In this document: positions 34,881 through 43,115 of the stretch, piece by piece
Layout: the number at the start of each line of letters is the position of its first letter
How positions within the stretch are numbered: the stretch's first letter is position 1
Assembly (NCBI RefSeq): GCF_009928415.1
Contig: NZ_JAABNN010000006.1
Location: 139,551-203,550 of the forward strand
Reading direction: 5' to 3'
Source: Bacillus sp. USDA818B3_A
GTDB lineage: Bacteria > Bacillota > Bacilli > Bacillales > Cytobacillaceae
Length of the DNA stretch: 64,000 nt
The notes under the pieces: model-generated
Seen by the model: the letters and a program-made list of their open reading frames with translations, nothing else
What the model was told of the DNA's origin: nothing
Database searches by the model: none
Program-made: the position numbers and the translations under genes

Positions 34881-35153
34881 AAGTATTCCTCCCGTTATTT
34901 GATAAAGTTGAATTGATTTTTTTGAGTACCTCTTAACTACACTCTTAGAATACCTAGTTTTTTGTCGATTTTATTGTAAAAAACGAACTTATGTTACGTT
35001 TTTTGATTTTGTATGTTAGATTTCATGACATAAAACTGTAATAAACATGAAAATATTATTATTATTTTTTTATGAATTCTAACTAGTCAATTAATCCTGT
35101 TTCATTTAATCGTCTTTACCTTCTGAGTTAATTTAATGAAAGGAGTACTTCAA

Positions 35154-35972
35154 ATGAGTACATTATTGGAAAACCAATTCTATTTTCCTTCTCAACCAGA
35201 GATCAAACAAAATACACTTTTCTATCAAGAACTTAAACCTGCGGGTGTATGGTATCGCAAGGATGTTGCCTTGTTCTATCAATTTACTACAAATGCAGAA
35301 ACCTCTACGTTTCTATCACTTATTCCTGATGGTTGTTTTGACTTTTTATTCTGCTGTGATCCTGCTAATCCATCTGCTTTTCTTTGGACCAGCCCTTTTT
35401 ACCGAAAAGAACAGCCGGAATTTCGAAAAGATTGCCAATACTTCGGCGTTCGATTTTTCCCCGAACAAAGTATTTTCAAATTAAATGAATCGATGAACTT
35501 CCTTCTCGCTCAGCAAATCCCCTTAATGGAGGTGATGAATGAGGTGAAGCCGCTGGTTGAGTTAATTCTTTCTGGGAACTCATTTAGTGAGCGAATCGTA
35601 TTGTTTGGGGATTATTTAAAAGAAAAACAATTAGGAATTGAAAAAGATCAAAAAATGGTCCGATATGCCATTGATCAGATTTATTCGTCACGGGGAACCG
35701 TTAATGTTCAGGACTTATCCGATTCCATTGGCTATTCTGAACAGCATATTCGCAGGAAGTTTGAATCCTATATCGGCTTTTCTCCTAAGCAATTTTGTCA
35801 AATCGTTCGCTTCCAAAATACGTTAGATATGTATTTAGAAAGCAAAGGAGAAGATTTACTCGATATTATCTATGATAATGGCTACTATGATCAGGCTCAC
35901 TTCATAAAGGGTTTCAAAAAGTTCATCCATTTAACACCTAAACAATATAAAAAGATATTTACTTTAGTATGA
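35154..35972 (+). CDS. AraC-family regulator
   Basis: A 272-residue regulator with an N-terminal beta-rich domain of the type found in many uncharacterised AraC proteins (LSLIPDGCFDFLF, then QYFGVRFFPEQSIFKL). Its C-terminal AraC DNA-binding domain (about 165-272) includes VNVQDLSDSIGYSEQHIRRKFESYIGFSPKQF in two parts and GYYDQAHFIKGFKKFIHLTPKQY. I use the ATG with AAAGGAG eight bases before it rather than the one 18 bases earlier. It is divergent from the amine oxidase gene and upstream of hxlAB, so it is the likely amine-responsive activator. Confidence 0.87.
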   Translation: MSTLLENQFYFPSQPEIKQNTLFYQELKPAGVWYRKDVALFYQFTTNAETSTFLSLIPDGCFDFLFCCDPANPSAFLWTSPFYRKEQPEFRKDCQYFGVRFFPEQSIFKLNESMNFLLAQQIPLMEVMNEVKPLVELILSGNSFSERIVLFGDYLKEKQLGIEKDQKMVRYAIDQIYSSRGTVNVQDLSDSIGYSEQHIRRKFESYIGFSPKQFCQIVRFQNTLDMYLESKGEDLLDIIYDNGYYDQAHFIKGFKKFIHLTPKQYKKIFTLV

Positions 35973-35997
35973 AACACTGTGTTTGAATAAAAAATAA

Positions 35998-36041
35998 AAG
36001 CCATCCGTATTAGACTCCTCTTGAATCTAAACGGATGGCTT
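35998..36041. terminator. Hairpin between araC-type gene and hxlA
   Basis: AAGCCATCCGT (35998-36008) pairs with ACGGATGGCTT (36031-36041), with an inner TTAGA/TCTAA pair. The plus tail TAAGCTATTTTAT is only moderately T-rich; it probably ends the AraC-gene transcript. Confidence 0.6.
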
Positions 36042-36082
36042 AAGCTATTTTATATTATAAAAGTATTCCAATAGAGTCCCTT

Positions 36083-36133
36083 AGTATACTTTTTCTCACT
36101 ATCTGATTTTAAAGTGCGTACTTTTTTTATAAA
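36083..36133 (+). promoter_or_regulatory. Candidate HxlR-controlled promoter of hxlAB
   Basis: AGTATACT (36083-36090) and the inverted repeat AAAGT-GCGT-ACTTT (36111-36124) precede a -10-like TATAAA (36128-36133). No good -35 is present, as expected for an activated promoter. The same AGTATACT occurs in the hxlR promoter at 38815. Confidence 0.4.
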
Positions 36134-36199
36134 TTTCTGAGAATTACAATGAATACATGCTACACAACAAATTTTAACGATAAAGGAGAGATTTCTATT

Positions 36200-36841
36200 A
36201 TGAAATTACAATTAGCTTTAGATCTAGTCGATATTCAGGGTGCAATTGAATTGGTGGAAGAAGTGAAGGACCATGTGGATGTTGTTGAAATTGGCACACC
36301 AGTGGTCATTAATGAAGGACTTAGAGCTGTAAAGGAAGTAAAAAATGCGTTTCCTCAATTAACAGTGTTGGCTGACCTTAAAATCATGGATGCAGCTGGA
36401 TATGAAGTGAGCCAGGCTTCTGCAGCTGGTGCTGACATCATTACCATTCTTGCTGCTGCTGAAGATGAATCGATTAAAGGAGCAGTAGAGGAAGCGAAAA
36501 AGCAAGGTAAACAAATTCTTGCTGATATGATCTCCGTAAAAGATATTGCCGCTCGTGCAAAAGAACTAGATGAACTTGGCGTTGATTATATTTGTGTTCA
36601 TACAGGTTATGATCTTCAAGCGGTTGGAAAAAACTCATTTGAAGATCTTGCTACCATTAAAAGTGTGGTTAAAAATGCAAAAACAGCTGTTGCTGGCGGA
36701 ATTAAATTAGAAACACTTCCAGAAGTCATTAAACAACAACCAGATTTGGTGATTGTAGGCGGAGGGATAACTAGTAAAGAAGATAAAAAGGCAGTGGCAG
36801 CTAAAATGCAAGAATTAATGACTGCTGTTCAAGTCGGGTAA
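36200..36841 (+). CDS. hxlA: 3-hexulose-6-phosphate synthase
   Basis: A 213-residue (beta/alpha)8 enzyme of the OMP-decarboxylase superfamily that condenses formaldehyde with ribulose 5-phosphate to hexulose 6-phosphate, the first step of the ribulose monophosphate pathway. It starts MKLQLALDLVD; the metal and catalytic motif ADLKIMD is at about 58-64 and the phosphate loop is in VAGGIK and IVGGGI. The ATG at 36200 has AAAGGAGAG upstream; a longer ATG at 36149 adds residues not typical of the family. hxlB follows after 7 bases. In B. subtilis this pair detoxifies formaldehyde; here it could also assimilate formaldehyde from amine oxidation. Confidence 0.93.
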   Translation: MKLQLALDLVDIQGAIELVEEVKDHVDVVEIGTPVVINEGLRAVKEVKNAFPQLTVLADLKIMDAAGYEVSQASAAGADIITILAAAEDESIKGAVEEAKKQGKQILADMISVKDIAARAKELDELGVDYICVHTGYDLQAVGKNSFEDLATIKSVVKNAKTAVAGGIKLETLPEVIKQQPDLVIVGGGITSKEDKKAVAAKMQELMTAVQVG

Positions 36842-36848
36842 TCGAACC

Positions 36849-37406
36849 ATGATAGCCACTCAATATTTAGATGAAGTGGTTCAAGAATTAAGCCGTACCA
36901 TTCATTTAATCTCAGACAAACAGGCTGAGGAGTTAGTGAATAAAATTCTTGAATCCAATAAAATCTTTGTTGCAGGAGCAGGCCGATCTGGTTTTATGGG
37001 CAAATCTTTTGTTATGCGAATGATGCATATGGGGATTGATGCTTATATTGTAGGTGAAACGGTAACAGCGAACTTAGAACCAGGTGATATATTAATCATC
37101 GGTTCCGGTTCGGGCGAAACCAAAACCTTGGTTGCCATTGCTGAAAAAGCTAAAAACATTGGTGGAACCGTCGCAGCTATTACGATATCTCCTGATTCTA
37201 CCATCGGAAAACTAGCAGATATTGTTGTTAAGCTGCCAGGTGCCCCAAAAGATCAATCAACCGGTGATTACCAAACGATCCAACCAATGGGATCACTTTT
37301 TGAGCAAACAATGTTGTTGTTTTACGATGCCCTGATTTTAAGATTTATGGAGAAAAAAGGGCTAGACTCCAATAAAATGTATGGAAAGCATGCGAATCTG
37401 GAGTAA
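36849..37406 (+). CDS. hxlB: 6-phospho-3-hexuloisomerase
   Basis: A 185-residue SIS-domain isomerase that converts hexulose 6-phosphate to fructose 6-phosphate, the second RuMP step. Motifs are IFVAGAGRSGFMGKSFVMRMMHMG (in two parts, about 38-61), the sugar-phosphate loop IIGSGSGETKTL (about 81-92) and the C-terminal MGSLFEQTMLLFYDALIL. It is 7 bases after hxlA with only a weak ribosome binding site, so translational coupling is likely. The length matches B. subtilis HxlB. The operon ends at a terminator 25 bases later. Confidence 0.93.
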   Translation: MIATQYLDEVVQELSRTIHLISDKQAEELVNKILESNKIFVAGAGRSGFMGKSFVMRMMHMGIDAYIVGETVTANLEPGDILIIGSGSGETKTLVAIAEKAKNIGGTVAAITISPDSTIGKLADIVVKLPGAPKDQSTGDYQTIQPMGSLFEQTMLLFYDALILRFMEKKGLDSNKMYGKHANLE

Positions 37407-37430
37407 ATAAGCCATAAATAGAATATCTAT

Positions 37431-37483
37431 AGACCACAAGTTCACTCCCTTTAGGAGAATTTGTGGTCTTTGCTTCTTTTTGG
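37431..37483 (+). terminator. Terminator of the hxlAB operon
   Basis: AGACCACAA (37431-37439) pairs with TTGTGGTCT (37461-37469), with an inner CTCC/GGAG pair, followed by TTGCTTCTTTTT. It also lies just past the stop of the convergent adenosine deaminase gene. Confidence 0.75.
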
Positions 37484-37507
37484 AGAAAAAACGCTAAAAC
37501 TAATTTT

Positions 37508-38503
37508 CTATTTATATTGTGCCAAGCACCATTCTTTGATTTCTTGGTCGGCAAAGGATGCTTCTACACTATTTGAATATATTTGTCGGTAATCTTCTTC
37601 GCTTAAATCAAATTCATTGTTAACTAAATAGATTTCTTTTGCCATCGTAGTATCAGAAACTGTTCTGTTATCCGTATTAATTGTCACTTTTATTCCATCT
37701 TTATAAAACTTAAATATAGGATGTGCGGAATAATCTTGAACAGCTTTTGTTTGGACATTACTTGTTGGACACATTTCAAGCACTACCTGTTTTTCTTTCA
37801 CTATCCTATAAGCCTCATCACATTCTTTAATAAATACTCCATGTCCAATTCTTTCAGCACCTAACAATTCAACAGCTTCTAGGACGTTTTTACCAATACC
37901 CGTTTCACCTGCATGAATGGTGACTCTGTAGCCATATTCTTTGGCTAATACGATTGGTTCTACGAATCTTTCACAAAAGCCTTCTTCTTCTGATGCACAA
38001 AGGTCAATTGCTACTACACCTTTCCCTAGGAATCTTTTCCCTTTTTCAACCACCTCCATTGCACTTTCTACTGACATTGATCTCAAGCAAGACAGGATAA
38101 TATTACCCTTTATTTCGTAACAGCTTTCTGCTTCCCTCATTCCCTCTATAACACTTTGAATAACTTCTTCAACCTCTAGACCTTTTAATGTGTGAAGCAA
38201 TGGTCCAAATCTGACCTCCAAATATTTCACATTTTCCCTTGCTGCATCCTCAAAAAGCTCAAAAGTAATTCTTCTTAAGTTTTTCTTGGACTGCATGATC
38301 AAATTAGGAAGAGAAAATCTTTGTAAATATTCCTCTAGGGAGTCACATTCCATAGGAGCAATCAGTTCCTTCTGCAACTCCTTTTTATCAAAAGACGGTA
38401 ACTGAATGCCTTCCTTTTGGGCAATTTCAATGATGGTTTCAATCCTAACGCTCCCATCCAAATGACAGTGAAGTTCAATTTTTGGCAACCCTAAAAAGTT
38501 CAT
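37508..38503 (-). CDS. add: Adenosine deaminase
   Basis: A 331-residue zinc hydrolase that deaminates adenosine to inosine (EC 3.5.4.4). Zinc and catalytic residues are in LPKIELHCHLDGS (HxH, about 11-13), VTIHAGETG (His and catalytic Glu), ERIGHGVFI and the Asp in TINTDNRTVSDT. The NTDNR form is usual in Gram-positive adenosine deaminases; an adenine-specific enzyme cannot be fully excluded. GGAGG lies five bases before the ATG. The 5' leader carries an adenine-type riboswitch. It sits between hxlAB and hxlR but on the opposite strand, so it looks like an insertion into that locus. Confidence 0.9.
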   Translation of the reverse strand: MNFLGLPKIELHCHLDGSVRIETIIEIAQKEGIQLPSFDKKELQKELIAPMECDSLEEYLQRFSLPNLIMQSKKNLRRITFELFEDAARENVKYLEVRFGPLLHTLKGLEVEEVIQSVIEGMREAESCYEIKGNIILSCLRSMSVESAMEVVEKGKRFLGKGVVAIDLCASEEEGFCERFVEPIVLAKEYGYRVTIHAGETGIGKNVLEAVELLGAERIGHGVFIKECDEAYRIVKEKQVVLEMCPTSNVQTKAVQDYSAHPIFKFYKDGIKVTINTDNRTVSDTTMAKEIYLVNNEFDLSEEDYRQIYSNSVEASFADQEIKEWCLAQYK

Positions 38504-38543
38504 TTTGACCTCCAAATATAGTTTTTATATTTTAATGAAGAAT

Positions 38544-38655
38544 AAAAAAAATTCCTGATTACGAAGAAAATACAAATTTTGTAATTTCTTCGTAATCAGG
38601 AATTTCGGTTCCTGGTAGAGACCTCCAAACCATATTATTGGAGTTATACGAAATC
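38544..38655 (-). promoter_or_regulatory. Adenine riboswitch with overlapping terminator
   Basis: On the minus strand the leader shows the purine-aptamer hallmarks: a P1 pairing of TTCGTA with TACGAA, the conserved TATAA after P1, an L2 loop in ATATGGTTTGGAGG, the core TCTACC and the L3/P3 segment ending TTCCTGATTACG. The specificity base after GA is T (GATTA), as in adenine aptamers, instead of C (GACTA) in guanine ones. The 3' half of the aptamer is repeated inverted downstream, giving a terminator of about 25 base pairs (38551-38603) plus seven T. Ligand binding should hold P1 and stop terminator formation, so adenine would switch add on. Confidence 0.9.
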
Positions 38656-38681
38656 TTATTGAATTCATAATCGTTTTTTAA

Positions 38682-38710
38682 AGGATAATAAAAAAAGTCT
38701 AGGTTGTCAA
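38682..38710 (-). promoter_or_regulatory. Sigma-A promoter of the add leader
   Basis: On the minus strand TTGACA (38710-38705), a 17-base spacer and TATCCT (38687-38682) lie about 20-30 bases upstream of the aptamer. Confidence 0.7.
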
Positions 38711-38789
38711 TATAGTCTCTATCATCGATACATCATTTGTTTTTTGAATAATTACTACCCGTTATCCCTCCCATCTAAAATGTTGTTTT

Positions 38790-38822
38790 TTTACAATCTT
38801 TTTTAAAAATATATAGTATACT
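38790..38822 (+). promoter_or_regulatory. hxlR promoter with AGTATACT motif
   Basis: TTTACA (38790-38795), a 16-base spacer and TATAGT (38812-38817). The palindrome AGTATACT (38815-38822) overlaps the -10 and is shared with the region upstream of hxlA, so it may be an HxlR site. Confidence 0.4.
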
Positions 38823-38890
38823 TGATGAATGAAAGTTTACTAACTAAAAGTTCATTTAAATAATGAAAACAAACAATTGGAGGGAAAAAC

Positions 38891-39250
38891 ATGAGTCATC
38901 CACGTGGAACAACTTTTAATTGTGAAAAGGAACTTACTCTTTCGATCATCGGTGGAAAATGGAAAATGTTAATCTTATGGTACTTAGGAAAAGAGGGAAC
39001 GAAACGTTTTGGCGAACTCAGAAAGTTAATTCCGGATATTACCCAACGAATGCTTGCGAATCAATTGAGAGAGCTGGAAGAAGATTATATTATTCATCGT
39101 GAAGTTTACCCTGTTGTCCCTCCTAAAGTAGAGTATTCACTTACTGAACAAGGGGAAAGTTTAATGCCGATTCTAGAATCGATGTATGAATGGGGAAAGA
39201 ACTATAAGAAAGTAAACCATCAGAATGAGCTAAAATCGATCACACAATAG
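38891..39250 (+). CDS. hxlR: HxlR-family transcriptional regulator
   Basis: A 119-residue winged helix-turn-helix regulator. It has the family start [23 protein letters not shown], with Cys at about residue 11, the recognition region [32 protein letters not shown] in two parts, and the wing with [20 protein letters not shown]. subtilis HxlR is a 120-residue activator of hxlAB induced by formaldehyde, and the proximity to hxlAB supports the same role. In B. subtilis hxlR is directly divergent from hxlAB; here add lies between and hxlR reads in the same direction as hxlAB. GGAGGG precedes the ATG. Confidence 0.85.
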   Translation: MSHPRGTTFNCEKELTLSIIGGKWKMLILWYLGKEGTKRFGELRKLIPDITQRMLANQLRELEEDYIIHREVYPVVPPKVEYSLTEQGESLMPILESMYEWGKNYKKVNHQNELKSITQ

Positions 39251-39302
39251 ACTTTAACTGATACTATATATGTCCAATTGGACTGAAGTCATCGTACTTT
39301 TT

Positions 39303-39340
39303 GAAAAACGACCAATAATTTAATATAGGTCGTTTTTCTT
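39303..39340. terminator. Terminator after hxlR
   Basis: GAAAAACGACC (39303-39313) pairs with GGTCGTTTTTC (39328-39338). The run of five T inside the arm and TT after it suit both strands; it lies between hxlR and the convergent acyltransferase gene. Confidence 0.75.
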
Positions 39341-39409
39341 GGCAGCAAATCAATTTTCTTTAACAAAGTTTAAATCCATCCTATTCCCCTCTTTACTATA
39401 AATTCCCCC

Positions 39410-40555
39410 TTATCTATTTATGTTTGCGGCTGATTTCTTAGATATAATAGAATTTTTAATTTTGACACCAAATACCCATCTTGTAAACGGTATTCTTTTG
39501 ATGATAAACTCATAGATCATAACTGAGATCATAAAAGTCACAGCCATGATCAAAAGATATTCCAGCCAAACATCCGTTTTCATTTTCAGAATAAAATACC
39601 CTGCTACAACAAGAACACTTTGATGAATAATATAAATCGGAAAAGCGGCCTCATTCATATATGGTAGAAGTTTATGAGAGAAATTTAAAAACTTATTCCC
39701 GTACCCAAGGATCACAATCAACGTTAACCAAGTATTTAGCGGCCTTAAAAAAATATTGATCGGAGAAAAACCGGCTGAATTTAGTGAATGGTATAAAAGG
39801 ATTTCCCAAACAGGAAATAGTATAATGATGGAAATTAACGCCGGGAAACGGTATTTATTAAACATTTTTTGGTAATTGGGATAACTTGTTGTGACAAAAC
39901 CCATGATTAGAAAAGCGATATAATAAAAAGGATTTTGCCCCCCTGGGTCTGGCAAAGGTTGTGTCGCTGTTAAAACGATAAAAAATAAGAGATAAACAAA
40001 GGGCTTGCTGAAAATCGAATGGAATTTTTCATTCCCGGATGTGCCAGTTTTATTTTTCCAATACATAAATAATGGCACCGTTACAAGCGAAAAAACAAAT
40101 AAATAAAGAATGAACCACAAATGAGCAGGAGTAAATGAACCAAAGTAGCCTGACAAATCACTAAAATCCATAAAGTAGTTTTGCAAGAAGGTAAAATAAT
40201 TGCCAGGTGAAGAACCACGATGCTGCCATAATGAAAAATACCCCTGCGGTGGGACAATAAATAACAAGCCAAACATGAATGGTATTAGCAATCTCGCAAT
40301 CCGGTCCTTTATATATTGTTGAGAGGAACGATACTGCAAGGCATACCAAGTAGATGCACCTGCAAGCCAAAATAATAACGGCATAAACCAGTAGCTGGTA
40401 GAAGCGATAAACCAGCTTAACCCCCAGCTTAACTCACTACTTTTCACATAGAATGGATCCCAATGATCGAATACCCTTGCCGAATGGAATGCGAACAATA
40501 AAAGAATTCCCAGATTCCGCAGCCAATCAATATCATATCTTCTTTTTGAATTCAT
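39410..40555 (-). CDS. Membrane acyltransferase (acyltransferase 3 family)
   Basis: A 381-residue integral membrane protein with about ten hydrophobic helices of the acyltransferase-3 (OafA/NodX) type. It begins RRYDIDWLRNLGILLLFAFHSARVFD, with the family Arg and His in the first helix. The segment LLIPFMFGLLFIVPPQGYF and a C-terminal FPIYIIHQSVLVVAGYF follow; the IHQ with a conserved His fits the family. It likely O-acylates a cell-surface sugar or glycan, but this cytosol-to-surface subgroup is poorly studied. The ATG used has GGGGAG five bases before it. It seems monocistronic. Confidence 0.8.
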   Translation of the reverse strand: MNSKRRYDIDWLRNLGILLLFAFHSARVFDHWDPFYVKSSELSWGLSWFIASTSYWFMPLLFWLAGASTWYALQYRSSQQYIKDRIARLLIPFMFGLLFIVPPQGYFSLWQHRGSSPGNYFTFLQNYFMDFSDLSGYFGSFTPAHLWFILYLFVFSLVTVPLFMYWKNKTGTSGNEKFHSIFSKPFVYLLFFIVLTATQPLPDPGGQNPFYYIAFLIMGFVTTSYPNYQKMFNKYRFPALISIIILFPVWEILLYHSLNSAGFSPINIFLRPLNTWLTLIVILGYGNKFLNFSHKLLPYMNEAAFPIYIIHQSVLVVAGYFILKMKTDVWLEYLLIMAVTFMISVMIYEFIIKRIPFTRWVFGVKIKNSIISKKSAANINR

Positions 40556-40742
40556 CAATACTCCCCTTTTAATATATTTCAAATTTCATAGGTATTTAGT
40601 CGCTTCCAAGAATATATTACCATTAAAGGGATTTAATCACCATTAGGTTTGTAATAGTTAGCCTGTGAAGGAGGTTTGATTTGAGAAAGCAGGTCATTGT
40701 CCTCCGTTTGAAGAACCTTAAAAATTTAATGAAGTATTGTGT

Positions 40743-40776
40743 CAAATAAAACAAGCTGTCGGCTAAGACAGCTTGT
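40743..40776 (-). terminator. Terminator of the dehydrogenase operon
   Basis: Ten-base perfect arms ACAAGCTGTC and GACAGCTTGT around a six-base loop, with TTTTATTTGAC following on the minus strand. A nearly identical hairpin occurs at 43043-43068. Confidence 0.85.
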
Positions 40777-40784
40777 ATGAGTAC

Positions 40785-41873
40785 CTATTTATATGTCAAA
40801 TTAACACCCTTTTTATCCACAACTTTAAGTCGGTTAATGATCTCATCCGTAACCTCATTTGTCGTGTACTTCCCGCCGATGTCCGGAGTTAAAAATCCAT
40901 CTCTCGTTACGCTTTCCATAACATTTAATAATGTGCTGCCAAGTTCTTCTTCGCCAAAATGATCCAACATCATTTTTGCCGTCCATATCTGACCAATCGG
41001 GTTGGCAATACCTTTTCCAACAATGTCTGGAGCTGAACCATGAACCGGTTCAAACATGGAAGGGAACTTTCCATTTACATTGATGTTTGCAGCTGGAGCA
41101 ATTCCCACACTCCCCATGATAGCGGCACCTAAGTCAGTCAAAATATCTCCAAATAAATTACTTGCAACGATTACATCAAATCTTTCCGGTCTTGTAACGA
41201 AAAATGCGGATAAAGCATCGATATGTTGTGAATCTGTACTTATTTCAGGATAATCTTTTGATACTTCATCAAACACATGATCCCAAAAAGGCATAGAATA
41301 AATGATGCCGTTAGATTTTGTCGCACTAGTTACATGTTTTCTACGCTTTTTTGCTAATTCAAAACCATAACGCATGACCCTTTCTGTCCCTTTTCTTGAA
41401 AAAATAGCATTTTGAATGGCTATTTCATCTTCACCTTGATAAATCTTTCCTCCAACCGAGCTATATTCGCCTTCACTATTCTCTCGAACAACAATTAAGT
41501 CAAAGTCTTTTGGATTTAATAAAGGAAACCTAACTCCATCAAATACCTTGGCTGGTCGAATATTAATCACTTGTTCAAATTCTCTGCGGATTTTAATTAG
41601 GAGGCCCCATAATGAAACATGATCAGGAACAAGCTGTAAGTTACCTACTGCTCCTAAAAAAATACTATCAAAATCTTTTAATCTCTCAAGACCATCTTCC
41701 GGCATCATTTTACCATGTTCGAGATAGTACTCACAGCTCCAAGGAAAGTCTGTAAATTCAAACCTTAATCCACCATGAAGGTCCGATAACGTTTTCAAGA
41801 CGTCGGTTGCTGCTGGAACCACCTCTTTTCCAATTCCGTCTCCTGGGATGTTAGCAATCTTTAATGTTTTCAT
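40785..41873 (-). CDS. Tartrate/D-malate dehydrogenase-type decarboxylating dehydrogenase
   Basis: A 362-residue member of the isocitrate/isopropylmalate dehydrogenase family. The N-terminal IANIPGDGIGKEVVPAA is typical. The substrate segment IVVRENSEGEYSSVGG identifies the tartrate/D-malate branch; isopropylmalate enzymes have a different pattern here. FDVIVASNLFGDILTDLGAAIMG holds the metal-binding Asp residues, and FEPVHGSAPDI the NAD loop. It would oxidise D-malate to pyruvate and CO2, or tartrate to related products. I use the ATG with GAGGAG upstream, 54 bases after a longer alternative. It is 72 bases downstream of the 2-hydroxyacid dehydrogenase gene on the same strand. Confidence 0.87.
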   Translation of the reverse strand: MKTLKIANIPGDGIGKEVVPAATDVLKTLSDLHGGLRFEFTDFPWSCEYYLEHGKMMPEDGLERLKDFDSIFLGAVGNLQLVPDHVSLWGLLIKIRREFEQVINIRPAKVFDGVRFPLLNPKDFDLIVVRENSEGEYSSVGGKIYQGEDEIAIQNAIFSRKGTERVMRYGFELAKKRRKHVTSATKSNGIIYSMPFWDHVFDEVSKDYPEISTDSQHIDALSAFFVTRPERFDVIVASNLFGDILTDLGAAIMGSVGIAPAANINVNGKFPSMFEPVHGSAPDIVGKGIANPIGQIWTAKMMLDHFGEEELGSTLLNVMESVTRDGFLTPDIGGKYTTNEVTDEIINRLKVVDKKGVNLTYK

Positions 41874-41945
41874 CGTCAATCTCCTCACTGTCCTATCCTC
41901 GCCGGAACAAGGTTGTTTTCTATACATACAATAAAGTTTTTCACT

Positions 41946-42905
41946 TTACTTTATTAAGTTTGGCGGAACTTCTCCCTTGAGTCCAGCTACTAAGTTAGCA
42001 GCTGCCAACATATCCATTTTAAAGCGAGTTTCATAGGTAGCAGAGCCGATATGGGGCAGTGTCACAACATTATTCATGGCGAGAAGAGGATGATCCTTCT
42101 CAATCGGTTCCTGAACGAAAACATCAAGCCCCGCTCCAAGAATTTCCCTTGTTTTAAGTGCCTGAATTAGGGCATGTTCGTCGACTGTTTTTCCTCTTGA
42201 CCCATTAATAAAAATGGCTGTCTCTTTCATCAACTCGAATTCCCGTTTCCCGATTAACTTTTCAGTCTGGGGAGTTAAAGGCGTCATTAAACAAACAAAA
42301 TCAGACTGTTTTAAGAGATCATCCAATGTAAAATAAGTTGCATTGTATTTCTGTTCCGCTTCTTCATTCCGCGAACGGTTGTGATATAAAATGTTCATAT
42401 CAAACCCACAGTAGGCTCTTTTTGCTATCGCAGCCCCTACTCTTCCCATTCCAATAATCCCTAATACTTTGTGGTGAACATCCACTCCAAACCAATTTTG
42501 TTCGAGGGTGGTATTCCATTGCCCTGTTTTTACCCATTGATCTAACTCAGGCATCCTTCTTGCTGTAGACAGAATTAATCCAAAAATAGTATCAGCTACT
42601 GTATCATTCAAAATATCCGGAGTATTAGTAGCCATTACTCCATATTCTGCCAATGCACATAAATCAAGATTGTCATACCCAACAGAGGTATTACACACAA
42701 TCTTTAAATTAGGTGCTTGTCCTAACAATTCTTGATTCACTTTCAACTTGGATCCCAATATACCTTCCGCATCTTTCAATTCTTTAAGAAATGCAGGATA
42801 GGTTTGTGAATCTAGTTTCTCAAAATAGGTTACTTCCATTATATCTTTAATAAAATCCAATACTTTTTTATCGACTTTTTTATATACAATTACTTTTGGT
42901 TTCAT
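41946..42905 (-). CDS. D-2-hydroxyacid dehydrogenase
   Basis: A 319-residue NAD(P)-dependent enzyme of the glyoxylate/hydroxypyruvate/2-ketogluconate reductase family. It shows the cofactor motif LGIIGMGRVGAAIAKRA (about 148-164) and the catalytic trio: Arg in NGSRGKTVDE, Glu in VQEPIEK and His in LPHIGSATYET. With the tartrate/D-malate dehydrogenase downstream it forms a two-gene operon for hydroxy-acid use, in which one enzyme could reduce hydroxypyruvate or glyoxylate made from tartrate. That pathway link is inferred. GGGG lies before the ATG. Confidence 0.88.
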   Translation of the reverse strand: MKPKVIVYKKVDKKVLDFIKDIMEVTYFEKLDSQTYPAFLKELKDAEGILGSKLKVNQELLGQAPNLKIVCNTSVGYDNLDLCALAEYGVMATNTPDILNDTVADTIFGLILSTARRMPELDQWVKTGQWNTTLEQNWFGVDVHHKVLGIIGMGRVGAAIAKRAYCGFDMNILYHNRSRNEEAEQKYNATYFTLDDLLKQSDFVCLMTPLTPQTEKLIGKREFELMKETAIFINGSRGKTVDEHALIQALKTREILGAGLDVFVQEPIEKDHPLLAMNNVVTLPHIGSATYETRFKMDMLAAANLVAGLKGEVPPNLIK

Positions 42906-43035
42906 TGAAGATACCCCATTTCTTTATCCTGTTATAACCAATAATCAATTGATTAAGAGTAATTTTAATGTCTATTTATGTATATTGTATAAATTTAGAA
43001 TAAATCAAACAAGTGTCAAAATAGTGTTTTTTCAG

Positions 43036-43068
43036 AATAAAAACAAGCTGTCGGTAAAGACAGCTTGT
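43036..43068 (-). terminator. Terminator after the lipoprotein gene
   Basis: Perfect ten-base arms ACAAGCTGTC (43043-43052) and GACAGCTTGT (43059-43068) with TTTTTATTC on the minus side. It is a near copy of the hairpin at 40751-40776. Confidence 0.85.
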
Positions 43069-43115
43069 TCTGCGCTCTGACACTCTCTAAAACGGTAAAT
43101 CTATTATTCTTACGT

